A stretch of 64,000 nucleotides of DNA from a bacterium. Lineage in GTDB: Bacteria; Planctomycetota; Planctomycetia; Kolteriales; Kolteriaceae. A program made the position numbers and the translations under genes. Positions 53,338-62,121 of this stretch are shown in pieces; positions within the stretch are counted from its first letter, which is position 1, and every line of letters starts with the position of its first letter. The stretch spans positions 24,673 to 88,672 of the forward strand of contig JAIELF010000016.1 of assembly GCA_019753235.1 (NCBI GenBank), read 5' to 3'. The notes beneath the pieces were generated by a model. The model had not been told where the DNA came from and made no database searches. It worked only from the letters and a program-made list of their open reading frames with translations.

Positions 53338-56300
53338 CTCTTCACTCCGACCAGGACTTGGCCGGCGTCGGTTTCACAGAGCGCGGTGCCGATGGAGATC
53401 GCTTCGAGGCGGGATTGCCAGTCGGCTTGATTCAGCGAGTGGACGGATCCATCAAAGGACGGAGCGAGCGTTTCATTGCTGATGTAGGTCGCTTGTTCGA
53501 GAATCGCCCCGGTCAGTTCCGATGAAGCGGTATCGCTCGAAAGAGACAGGGTCAGCTCGATCCGATCATCGAACGCGAGATCAAGATCTCGGCGAACCCC
53601 CTGAATCGAATGAACGATTTCTCTCGCCAAACCCTCGCGCTGAAGCGCGGGCGTGATCTCGGTCGCCAGCACCACCACCACACGGTTGCTGTCGGCAGCG
53701 GAGTAGCCCGGCTTGGCGGCGATCTCTACCAGCAGATCATCGGTGGACAGAGGGATCTCTTCACCGGGGATAGCGAGTCGGCACAATCCCTTCTCCATTA
53801 GACTGGCTCGAATCAGCAGCGGATCAGCCTGTGCAAGAGCCGACTTGACCGCGGGGAGATTCTTCCCCAGTCGGGGGCCCAGTTTCTTCAGGTCGGGCTT
53901 GATGGTGAACGAAACGTAGTCCTCGGCCCGGGCCGCTACCTCTGCCAGATGAACATTGAGTTCCTCGGCAATGAGATCCTGATACTGTTCCACGACATGG
54001 TCCAGCCGATGGTCGGCCAGCAACACTTCCACACGCGAAAGAGGCTGACGAACCCTGATCTTGGCCTTGGTCCGGGCGGCTCGCCCGACGCTGACCACTT
54101 CGCGAACCAGGCCCATCTCCGTGGCGAGATTCTCGTCGATCATGCCGACATCGCTTGCAGGCCAGTCGGCCAGATGAACGCTGACGGGGGCCGCGGGATC
54201 GATACTGCGGACCAGATTCTGATAGATGGCGTCCGCAAAGAATGGCGTGAATGGCGCCAACACCTTGCTCAGCGCGACCAAGCACTCGTACAGCGTCCAG
54301 CACGCAGCAAGCTTGTCGGCGGTGAAGCCTGTCGCCCAGAATCGATCTCGGCTTCGCCGAACGTACCAATTGGATAGCGCGTCGACGAAATCACTGATGC
54401 TAGCCGCCGCCGTCGTGTTTTCAAAAGCATCCAGCCGGTCCGTGACCCGACCGATCATCTGATGGAGTTCGCCGACGATCCAACGGTCTAAGAGGGCTCG
54501 CTCGGCCAGTGGGGGGGCTTTCATGCTTCGCGGATCGAATCGGTCGATATTCGCGTAGATAACAAAGAAGCTGTAGACGTTGTGGAGTCTGATGAGGAAC
54601 TCGCGCTGGGCCTCTTGGATCGATGCTTTCGAGAAGCGGATGCTGTTCCATGGTGCCTGTCCGGAAAGCAAGTACCACCGCAGCGCGTCAGCCCCCAGGG
54701 TGTCGAAAATCTCCGTTGGCTCGGAGTAGTTTTTGAGTCGCTTAGACATCTTCTTGCCATCTTCGCCGAGCATGTGCCCGAGGACGACACAACGTTTGAA
54801 GGGAATCGGGAAGGCGTCCTTGTGGCCTAGCTCTTCGGACAACATCGTGCCAATAGCCAACAAGCTGTAGAACCAACCGCGCGTCTGGTCGATCGCTTCG
54901 CTGATGAAGTCGGCGGGGAACTGATCCTGGAATCGCTCTTTGTTCTGATGCGGATATCCCCACTGCGCGAAGGGCATGGCCCCCGAATCGAACCAACAAT
55001 CGATTACCTCGGGAACTCGTCGCATCCGGGCGCCCGATGAAAAAGGACTTTCGTACGTGATGGCATCGATGTAGGGACGATGAACGCGCAAGTCGTCGGG
55101 TAGCGTGGGGTCGGCTTTCTTCGCGTCGTCCCAGACGTTGGTCCCTTGCAGACCAGGTTTCTTTAGGAGATCGGCAAACGAGCCCAGGGCCTCTTGCTTA
55201 CCGGTCTTTTCGCATTGCCAAATCGGAAGGGGCGTCCCCCAAAAGCGTTCTCGGCTAATGGCCCAATCGACATTGTTGCGAAGAAAATCGCCGAACCTCC
55301 CCTCGCGAATGTGTTCGGGAAGCCAAGCCATCTTCGCATTGTTTTGCAGAAACTTCTCTTTGAAGTCGGTCGTCCGAATGAACCAACTCTTTCGAGCGTA
55401 TTGGATGAGAGGATCGTTCTCGGCCCGGGGACAGAACGGATAGGGGTGGCGATAGACCTCGCGTTTCAGAAGCGATCCTCGGTCCTTGAGGATACGGATG
55501 AGATCCTTGTCCGCCTCTTTGCAGAAACGACCAGCGACTTCTGTCTGTTCCGGTCGAAACGTTCCATCGGGCTTGACCATTTGCAAGAAGCCGAACCCCT
55601 TCTCTTTGGCAAACCGGTAGTCATCTTCGCCAAAAGCGGGAGCGATGTGGACAATACCCGTCCCCTGGTCCAGCGTGACAAAGTCGGCAGTATCCACTTC
55701 CCATATCCGAACGTTTTTGGAGGCAATTACACGATCATATTGCTCAACTGATCCTCGTAACACGTCCTCGTTTGATTCATCCTTCGTGAAGCTTGCGCGA
55801 ATCCCAGTGTCGATCTTCCCAAGTGGAACGCCCTCAACTTTGAGCACCGGTTCGTACGCCATGCTAAGAAGGGCCGACCCAGGAAACGTCGAGACGACTC
55901 GCAGATCCTTCTTCACGTCGATCGGTAGACCCGCGAATGTCTTCTCGATCAGAGCCTCGGCCAGGACGAACCGCTCGCGGGATTCTCCCTGTTGATGCTC
56001 GACGAGCGCATACGTGAAATCCTCGCGCACGGCAAGAGCAACATTGCTGGAGAGTGTCCAAGGGGTGGTGGTCCAGGCGAGCAGGCTGGTCTTGATCGCG
56101 TCATCGCCCCCCGGGATCGAACTCGGATCGCGCAGGGGAAACCGGATGAAGACCGAAGGGTCGTCGGTATCGCGATATCCCTCTCCTACTTCGCCCGAAG
56201 AGAGCGCTGTTCCACCTTGGGCCCACCACCAAACGACCTTGTGTCCTTGATAAAGCAGACCTTTTTCAAAGAGCGTTTTGAGCGCCCACCAAACGCTTTC

Positions 56301-56768
56301 CACGAAGCTTTGGTGGTAGGTGACATAGGCTTCTGGAAGATTGACCCAGAAGCCAACGCGCCGGGTCATCTCTTCCCATTGCCTTGTGTAGCGGAAGACC
56401 GATTCGATGCATTTGCGATTGAACGGTTCGATGCCGAAGGCTTCGATCTCTTCTTTGCTGTGGATGCCCAGCTCTTTGCAGACTTCGACCTCGACAGGCA
56501 AGCCGTGCGTATCCCAGCCCGCCTTCCGTTCGCATCGAAACCCTTTCATGGTGAAGTATCGAGGAAAAATATCTTTGACGACGCGTGTCAGACAATGTCC
56601 CGGATGAGGCAATCCGTTGGCGGTGGGAGGGCCTTCAAAGAAGACGAAGCTTCGCGCGTTTCGTCGCTGAGCCAGCGATTGGGAGTAGATTCCTTCGGAT
56701 TCCCAGAACGCCCGGATCTGTCGTTCTTGCTCCGGGAAGTTGACTTTGGCAGAGACCGGCTCGAACAT
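53325..56768 (-). CDS. ileS: Isoleucine--tRNA ligase, type 2
   Basis: IleRS charges tRNA-Ile. The product has 1147 residues from the ATG at 56766-56768. The signature HPGH lies at 55-58 in FEGPPTANGLPHPGH, and KMSKRLKNYSEPTEIFDTLG gives the KMSKR loop near residue 625. The editing domain follows the W-W-A-Q-G-G-T-A-L-S-S-G-E-V-G type motif. Length and the KMSKR-LKNY form fit the eukaryal-like type 2 enzyme rather than the shorter type 1; type 2 members are often less sensitive to mupirocin. This is inferred from motifs. The C-terminal anticodon-binding domain is present. Confidence 0.96.
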   Translation of the reverse strand: MFEPVSAKVNFPEQERQIRAFWESEGIYSQSLAQRRNARSFVFFEGPPTANGLPHPGHCLTRVVKDIFPRYFTMKGFRCERKAGWDTHGLPVEVEVCKELGIHSKEEIEAFGIEPFNRKCIESVFRYTRQWEEMTRRVGFWVNLPEAYVTYHQSFVESVWWALKTLFEKGLLYQGHKVVWWWAQGGTALSSGEVGEGYRDTDDPSVFIRFPLRDPSSIPGGDDAIKTSLLAWTTTPWTLSSNVALAVREDFTYALVEHQQGESRERFVLAEALIEKTFAGLPIDVKKDLRVVSTFPGSALLSMAYEPVLKVEGVPLGKIDTGIRASFTKDESNEDVLRGSVEQYDRVIASKNVRIWEVDTADFVTLDQGTGIVHIAPAFGEDDYRFAKEKGFGFLQMVKPDGTFRPEQTEVAGRFCKEADKDLIRILKDRGSLLKREVYRHPYPFCPRAENDPLIQYARKSWFIRTTDFKEKFLQNNAKMAWLPEHIREGRFGDFLRNNVDWAISRERFWGTPLPIWQCEKTGKQEALGSFADLLKKPGLQGTNVWDDAKKADPTLPDDLRVHRPYIDAITYESPFSSGARMRRVPEVIDCWFDSGAMPFAQWGYPHQNKERFQDQFPADFISEAIDQTRGWFYSLLAIGTMLSEELGHKDAFPIPFKRCVVLGHMLGEDGKKMSKRLKNYSEPTEIFDTLGADALRWYLLSGQAPWNSIRFSKASIQEAQREFLIRLHNVYSFFVIYANIDRFDPRSMKAPPLAERALLDRWIVGELHQMIGRVTDRLDAFENTTAAASISDFVDALSNWYVRRSRDRFWATGFTADKLAACWTLYECLVALSKVLAPFTPFFADAIYQNLVRSIDPAAPVSVHLADWPASDVGMIDENLATEMGLVREVVSVGRAARTKAKIRVRQPLSRVEVLLADHRLDHVVEQYQDLIAEELNVHLAEVAARAEDYVSFTIKPDLKKLGPRLGKNLPAVKSALAQADPLLIRASLMEKGLCRLAIPGEEIPLSTDDLLVEIAAKPGYSAADSNRVVVVLATEITPALQREGLAREIVHSIQGVRRDLDLAFDDRIELTLSLSSDTASSELTGAILEQATYISNETLAPSFDGSVHSLNQADWQSRLEAISIGTALCETDAGQVLVGVKRIKA

Positions 56769-57220
56769 CCGCGATGCTTCCTTTATCAGTACCCGCCCAG
56801 AGGAACGGATTTCTCGACGCCCCCTCTCGATGGAAGGGGCCATTCTACAAGGTGCTCGCCCGGACTGCGGGGGTTCGCGGAGGCTCCCCTCGCCGATTGG
56901 CTGGGTCGGCCCGCTTTTGCTTGAAACGAGGCAGAATGAGCGACGGTATACTCCTTAGTGGCGAAATCGCCCCACTGGCCGTTCGGGGTCACGGGGGGAA
57001 TGTTCGAACGCCCCGGAAGCGGGATCGGGCCGATTCGACCCTGTCTTGTTGTGTTTTTAGGCGCATCTGGGTTAAATGGGATATGGACTGCCAGAATCCT
57101 GTTTCCTCCGCACGAGGGGGACCATCCTGGCGGCTTCGGCAAGTGATGATGGCAAAGTCTTTGTTGCAGCAAGAAACTTAGGGCCGCGATGTTCGGGATG
57201 ATTTGATGAGGGGGATCAGG
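56769..57220. other. Divergent region between ileS and the copper-monooxygenase fusion gene
   Basis: No gene is supported. A rightward TTGTGT ... TAAATG pair near 57048-57077 is a poor promoter candidate. Several small frames here overlap on both strands without ribosome sites. The region should contain the promoters for ileS and the fusion gene. Confidence 0.35.
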
Positions 57221-59050
57221 ATGAAGCGGATCGGTTGGTTGAGTTATTCATGGGCATTGGCCGTTTCATTGCTGGTGTCCGGTTCGCTGCAGGCCGCCTC
57301 GACGGACGATGCCAGCAAGACGCTCCCTAACATCACCTTCAAAGACATCCGCTACCTTCACCGAACTCTTTCGGACTTGGCCGGCCCCAAGGACCGACCG
57401 ACGAAGGGATTTCTCGTCGTTTTCATGAACACAACCTGCCCCGTCGCGCAGAGGTATCTTCCAAAGCTGAAAACCATCGATGCAGAGTATGGTCCAAAGG
57501 GAATTCAAGTCGTCGGCTTGTACACGGCACAAGAAGAGACCATCAACGATATCGCGTCCCATGCGCTTGAGAACGGCGTCAAGTATCCAGTGGGAAAGGA
57601 TACCGATCTCTCTGCGGTCCGCGCTCTGGGAGTCGAACGGGTTCCGCAGGTCGTCCTTATGGATGCGGAGCGACATGTTCTTTACAGTGGGCGGATTGAT
57701 GACCAATACCGCATCGGAGGGACGCAGCCCAGAATGTCTCGCTCGGATGTCACGGAAGCCTTGGAAGAATTCCTGGCCGGTAAGGCGATCTCGGTGGCGC
57801 AGACTCCGGTCGACGGTTGCAAGATCACCCCGTGGAGCCCTCCCAGTGCGGCCGAGCCTGTCACTTTCCATGAGCATGTATCGAAAGTGATGCAGGCCCG
57901 TTGCCAGAACTGTCACCACGAAGGCGGCGCGACGCCGTTCTCCCTCGTGTCGTACGACGATGTTAAGTCTCAGGCCGAGATGGTGGCCGAGGTCGTCGGC
58001 GATCGTCGAATGCCTCCTTGGTATGCCAGCCCCAAGTACGGGCACTTCCAGAATGACCCCTCGATGACCAAAGAGGAGAGAGACATCGTTCTCGCTTGGG
58101 TCAAACAGGGCATGCCCGAAGGGGATTCTGCAAAGGCCCCAGCGCCGTTGGCCTTTTCTACATCACGATGGAAAATTGGTGAGCCAGACCTGGTCGTCAA
58201 AATGAAGCAGGAGCACGACATCCCTGCCGAGGGATACATCAAGTACTACTACGTGATGCTTCCCTACATCTTTAAAGAGGATACCTACGTCGACGCGATC
58301 GAGATCAGACCCATCAACAAATCGGTCGTCCACCATTGCAATATGGCCTACGGAAACCTTCTTCAGGGGAAGTTCGGTCGGGAGACGTTTATCACCGGTT
58401 ACGTTCCCGGTGGACAACCGATGGTTCTTGGCCAGAGCAACAACGTCGCCTTCAAGATTCCCAAGGGTTCGACGCTGTTCTTACAGATCCATTACACCAC
58501 GACCGGTAAGCCCGAGAAGGGGCAACTAGAAGTCGGCTTCCGTTATGCCAAAGGCTTGGTTCAAAAGACCACGCACTTCATGGTGCTCGATCCTCGCGGG
58601 ATCGAGATTCCGCCTGGCGAATCCATGTATGAACTTCGCGAGACTCACCCGATTCCGCGGAACGCGACCCTCCTGGGAATGTTCACGCACATGCACGTTC
58701 GCGGGCGCGACATGACTTACTTGGCTCATTACCCAGACGGTAAGACCGAGACTTTGTTGCAGATTCCGAACTACAACTTCGAATGGCAACTTGGCTATGA
58801 ATGCCCGCCTCCGCCGAAGGAGTGCAAAATCCCCGCCGGGACAAAGATTGAGGCGATCGCTCACTACGACAACTCGGCGTTCAATCCTTACAATCCTGAT
58901 CCGAACCGAACGGTTCCCTATGGTGACCAGACATACGACGAAATGTTCAACGGCTTTGTCTTCTGGGTGTACGATGACGAGGAGTTGAACCTCACCATTG
59001 ACCCCAAGACCGGTCATGTTGTTGGCGGCGAGAAAATCGCAGGCCGATAA
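57221..59050 (+). CDS. Redoxin / cytochrome c / copper type II monooxygenase-like fusion
   Basis: The product has 609 residues from the ATG at 57221, with GAGGGGG six bases upstream. A signal peptide (WALAVSLLVSGSLQAAS) ends near residue 27. Residues 35-190 are a redoxin domain with a single Cys73 (NTTCPVAQRY), so it lacks a resolving CxxC. A haem-c site CQNCH occurs at 228-232. Residues 310-600 match a peptidylglycine monooxygenase (PHM)-like fold: His371-His372 (VVHHCNM), His424 (QIHY), His490 and His492 (FTHMHVRG) and Met575 (DEMFNG) correspond to the CuH and CuM ligands. Planctomycetes and relatives carry such fusions; the substrate is unknown. Confidence 0.85.
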   Translation: MKRIGWLSYSWALAVSLLVSGSLQAASTDDASKTLPNITFKDIRYLHRTLSDLAGPKDRPTKGFLVVFMNTTCPVAQRYLPKLKTIDAEYGPKGIQVVGLYTAQEETINDIASHALENGVKYPVGKDTDLSAVRALGVERVPQVVLMDAERHVLYSGRIDDQYRIGGTQPRMSRSDVTEALEEFLAGKAISVAQTPVDGCKITPWSPPSAAEPVTFHEHVSKVMQARCQNCHHEGGATPFSLVSYDDVKSQAEMVAEVVGDRRMPPWYASPKYGHFQNDPSMTKEERDIVLAWVKQGMPEGDSAKAPAPLAFSTSRWKIGEPDLVVKMKQEHDIPAEGYIKYYYVMLPYIFKEDTYVDAIEIRPINKSVVHHCNMAYGNLLQGKFGRETFITGYVPGGQPMVLGQSNNVAFKIPKGSTLFLQIHYTTTGKPEKGQLEVGFRYAKGLVQKTTHFMVLDPRGIEIPPGESMYELRETHPIPRNATLLGMFTHMHVRGRDMTYLAHYPDGKTETLLQIPNYNFEWQLGYECPPPPKECKIPAGTKIEAIAHYDNSAFNPYNPDPNRTVPYGDQTYDEMFNGFVFWVYDDEELNLTIDPKTGHVVGGEKIAGR

Positions 59051-59079
59051 TGGTCCCGTCAGAAGCGCGAGATCCTCCC

Positions 59080-59814
59080 ATGCGCCCGATCGTTTTTATG
59101 CTTGCGCTCCTGACAGGAGCGGATGAGCCCAAGATCGACCTTCATCAGTACCTGAATGAGACTAGGCACCTTGTTCGCGTCGCAAAATACGACGAAGCTC
59201 TCGAGCGTTGCCTGTGGTTTCATGAGCATGCCGTGGAAGAAGATCCGGCCATGGTCGGCGTTCGGGGTTCGTTCGCGCTTGCCGTCTGGAATGATTTGGC
59301 GAAAAAGTATTCTCCCGCTCGAACGGCATTGGTCGAGACGCGCGATCGTTCGATCGAAAAACTCCTCACAGGCAAAGGCGAATCCATCGACTTTCTCGAC
59401 GTGCGGGCGATCAACGACTTGTTGAATGAATCGGCAAAGACAACCGAACTCTTTGAGCAGCTTGACCAGAAGCAACCCAAACTGGCTAAGTCGATGGTGA
59501 ATGTCGCGAAGAATGATCTTTTTGCGGCAAAGCGATTTGATCTATTGAAGAAGTACCTCTACCCCATTGATGAAGCCTTCAAAGAGGTTCACAAGCAATA
59601 CGACGATCTGTATCAAGCGGGATCGAAGGATTGGCAACAGGGAGCGTCGATCCGAGCCCTTGCCAAAGATGAGTTCGAGAGGGATTGTCTGCAATTGATC
59701 AAGCTGGCCATCGAGTCCAACGATCTGCCGGGGGCAATAGAAGTGCAAAAGAACGCTCTGCGCGTTCTGGACCGCGAATCGATTCGGAAAGCTGTTTCTC
59801 CAAGGAATCCCTAG
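59080..59814 (+). CDS. Small secreted helical protein after the monooxygenase fusion
   Basis: The product has 244 residues from the ATG at 59080. A start at 59050, overlapping the preceding stop by one base, is an alternative. A short hydrophobic stretch (PIVFMLALLTGA) suggests a signal or leader. The rest is charged and helical, with TPR-like pairs (LVRVAKYDEALERCLWFHEH, IKLAIESNDLPGAIEVQKNA). No family was recognised. Its tight placement after the copper-monooxygenase fusion suggests co-transcription and possibly a partner role, which is inference. Confidence 0.65.
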   Translation: MRPIVFMLALLTGADEPKIDLHQYLNETRHLVRVAKYDEALERCLWFHEHAVEEDPAMVGVRGSFALAVWNDLAKKYSPARTALVETRDRSIEKLLTGKGESIDFLDVRAINDLLNESAKTTELFEQLDQKQPKLAKSMVNVAKNDLFAAKRFDLLKKYLYPIDEAFKEVHKQYDDLYQAGSKDWQQGASIRALAKDEFERDCLQLIKLAIESNDLPGAIEVQKNALRVLDRESIRKAVSPRNP

Positions 59815-59985
59815 GTCCACGACTCAAATGGGTCACCATCTTCTACGGTCTGGTCGAAATTTCGTAAGCCGAACGGACGCGCGGTGCGGATTCGTGGGGA
59901 GATCGGCCGTCGGCGACGGAGGTCCGCTCGTTTAATGAAGACCTTCCAGGATCGATCAACGGAACTTCGATAGGACGGACCGTTC

Positions 59986-61806
59986 ATGGCCGCACTGATC
60001 ACGGCGGAAAATCTTCGCCAGACGTTCGGCTCGCGGACCCTTTTTGAAGGGGTGCAATTCTCGATCAACGACGGGGATCGGCTCGGGATGATCGGCCCCA
60101 ATGGCTCGGGAAAATCGACCCTGTTGAAGGTCCTTGCCGGTCTGGAAACACCCAGCGATGGGCTTCGAACAGTCCGGAAGAACCTTCGTATCGGCTACCT
60201 CTCCCAGGCCGATGCCTTTGATCCCGGCGACACCGTTCGCTCGGCCGTCCAGCGAGCGGCCGAGCATTTGCCGCTCGATCCGCACGAAAGATCGACTTTG
60301 GCCGAAATTCAAATCGGTCGACTTGAGTTTCCCGATCCAGATCAAAGGGCCGTCGACCTCTCGGGAGGTTGGCGAAAAAGACTTTCCATTGCCTGCACGC
60401 TTGCGGGTCAGCCAGATCTTCTGCTGCTAGACGAGCCGACCAATCACCTCGATATCGAAGGGATCGCCTGGTTAGAGAAAACGCTCCTCGCGTCGGGCTT
60501 GGCATTCTTAGTGATCAGCCACGACCGATACTTGCTTGAGCAAATCTGTAATCAAGTGATCGAGTTGAACGGGATGTTTCCGCAGGGCTCGTTTCGCGTC
60601 GATGGAAACTACTCGAAGTTTCTGGAGAAGCGAGCCGAGTTTCTCGACGGTCAGCTTCGCCAGCAACAGACACTGGCCAACAAAGTTCGCCGAGAGGTCG
60701 AGTGGCTTCGTCGAGGACCCAAAGCGCGGACCACGAAGGCACAGGCCCGCATCGATCGCGCTGGCCAACTGATCGATAGCTTGGCGGAGAGCAAGTCGCG
60801 TCAGGCAGAAAACAAGCGGGTCGCCATCGATTTCACTTCCAGCCAACGCCGATCGAACAAGCTGATTCAACTTCGCGGAGTCAGCAAGTCGATGGGGGGA
60901 AAGCCACTCTTTGCGGGGCTCGATCTTTTTCTGGAACGTGGAGAACGGCTGGGCCTCTTGGGGGCCAACGGGACCGGCAAATCGACCCTGTTGAAACTGA
61001 TGACGGCGCAGACCGATCCTGATGAAGGGAGCGTCGTCGTGGGAGAAGGGATTAAGGTCGCCCTCTTCGATCAGAATCGGGCTCAGCTCGATTTGAGCCA
61101 ACCGCTCCGAACGGCATTGGCACCGACGGGGGATCACATCGTCTTTCAGGGAAAGCCTCTCCACATCGAGGCGTGGTCCAAGCGATTTCTATTTCGATCC
61201 GAACAGCTCGATCTGCCTCTTTCGAGTCTCTCGGGAGGAGAGCAGGCGAGAGTCCTGCTAGCGCGGATGATGTTGACGCCGGCAGATGTTCTGCTGCTGG
61301 ATGAGCCGACCAACGATCTGGATATCCCGTCGTTAGACGTTCTCGAATCGAGCCTGCTGGAGTTTCCCGGCGCGGTTGTCCTCATCACGCACGATCGGTA
61401 CTTGCTCGAGCAGGTTTCGACCAGCATCCTGGGATTGGATGGGGGAGGGTCGTTCGGCTTCTATCCCGACTTTGACCGATGGACGCAAGCGAAGGAATCG
61501 GCCGCCCGAGCCCCGCGGGTCGAGAAATCCGCGACGAAGGTCGCTCCTACCGCAAGCAAACCGGCGAACAAAGGGAAGGGTTTGTCCTTTAAGGAGAAGC
61601 AAGAGCTCGACGGTATAGAGCCTGCGATCCATCAGGCGGAAGCCGAGGCGAGCCAAATTCAGGCGAGCCTGTCGGACCCGGCCATCATGGCAGACCACGT
61701 CCGCCTGCACGAACAGTGCGAGGCACTCGAGATAGTCCAGGCGAAGATCAGTCAGCTCTTTACCCGCTGGGAAGAGCTGGAGGCCAAGCAGAATCCGTCC
61801 GGTTGA
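59986..61806 (+). CDS. uup: ABC-F family ATPase, Uup-like
   Basis: The product has 606 residues with two ABC domains and no membrane segment. Walker A motifs are GPNGSGKS (37-44) and GANGTGKS in the second domain; signatures are LSGGWRKR and LSGGEQAR; Walker B motifs DLLLLDEPTNHLDIEG and DVLLLDEPTNDLDIPS. The linker has a basic coiled coil (RQQQTLANKVRREVEWLRRG). The C-terminus after about residue 520 is the Uup-type coiled-coil extension (SFKEKQELDGIEPAIHQAEA). ABC-F proteins act on ribosomes; Uup also binds DNA and limits recombination or replication stress. Confidence 0.92.
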   Translation: MAALITAENLRQTFGSRTLFEGVQFSINDGDRLGMIGPNGSGKSTLLKVLAGLETPSDGLRTVRKNLRIGYLSQADAFDPGDTVRSAVQRAAEHLPLDPHERSTLAEIQIGRLEFPDPDQRAVDLSGGWRKRLSIACTLAGQPDLLLLDEPTNHLDIEGIAWLEKTLLASGLAFLVISHDRYLLEQICNQVIELNGMFPQGSFRVDGNYSKFLEKRAEFLDGQLRQQQTLANKVRREVEWLRRGPKARTTKAQARIDRAGQLIDSLAESKSRQAENKRVAIDFTSSQRRSNKLIQLRGVSKSMGGKPLFAGLDLFLERGERLGLLGANGTGKSTLLKLMTAQTDPDEGSVVVGEGIKVALFDQNRAQLDLSQPLRTALAPTGDHIVFQGKPLHIEAWSKRFLFRSEQLDLPLSSLSGGEQARVLLARMMLTPADVLLLDEPTNDLDIPSLDVLESSLLEFPGAVVLITHDRYLLEQVSTSILGLDGGGSFGFYPDFDRWTQAKESAARAPRVEKSATKVAPTASKPANKGKGLSFKEKQELDGIEPAIHQAEAEASQIQASLSDPAIMADHVRLHEQCEALEIVQAKISQLFTRWEELEAKQNPSG

Positions 61807-61970
61807 GTCGACTTATTTCCCCCGGCTCGGTTGTTTGAAGATTTTGAGAGTCTGGGGTTTCAGGGTCTTTTCGTGTGATTTAGGGGCGACAAAGAGAGGC
61901 TTCATGCTCGTTGCCCCGTCTCAGTTTGTGGGAGAAGGGGGTTCCGGGGACAATCTTGGTCGGTAGAAAC

Positions 61971-61999
61971 TTGTTGTCGGGGAGACGTTCGGTTAAAAT
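61971..61999 (+). promoter_or_regulatory. Predicted promoter for the radical SAM gene
   Basis: TTGTTG (61971-61976) and TAAAAT (61994-61999) are separated by 17 bases. The -10 matches five of six consensus bases but the -35 only three. Transcription would start near 62006, leaving a leader of about 115 bases before the start codon. Confidence 0.35.
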
Positions 62000-62046
62000 T
62001 GGACAGAGGCAGATCTTCGAATTTTCTCGGTAACTGATTCGCGTCA

Positions 62047-62067
62047 GCATGAACCCGGGTTCCATGC
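62047..62067. promoter_or_regulatory. Near-palindrome in the radical SAM gene leader
   Basis: GCATGAACCCGGGTTCCATGC is a 10-bp-arm inverted repeat centred on the 12-bp perfect palindrome GAACCCGGGTTC with one extra base. It lies downstream of the predicted start site, where it could act as an operator or leader hairpin. Confidence 0.35.
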
Positions 62068-62121
62068 GGCGAATGGCCTAGGATCGCTGCGCTTTTCGCT
62101 GGATCGTTTGCGGAGCTCGGA

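Larger units (their letters stand above)
61807..62121. other. Intergenic region upstream of the radical SAM gene
   Basis: No gene is seen. The region contains a probable promoter and a near-perfect palindrome, given separately. The Uup-like gene has no clear terminator after its stop. Confidence 0.4.

Noticed and set aside
57000..57030. GTTCGAAC-type sequence resembling a tRNA T-arm
   Set aside because: No acceptor or anticodon stem pairs around it; no tRNA fold.
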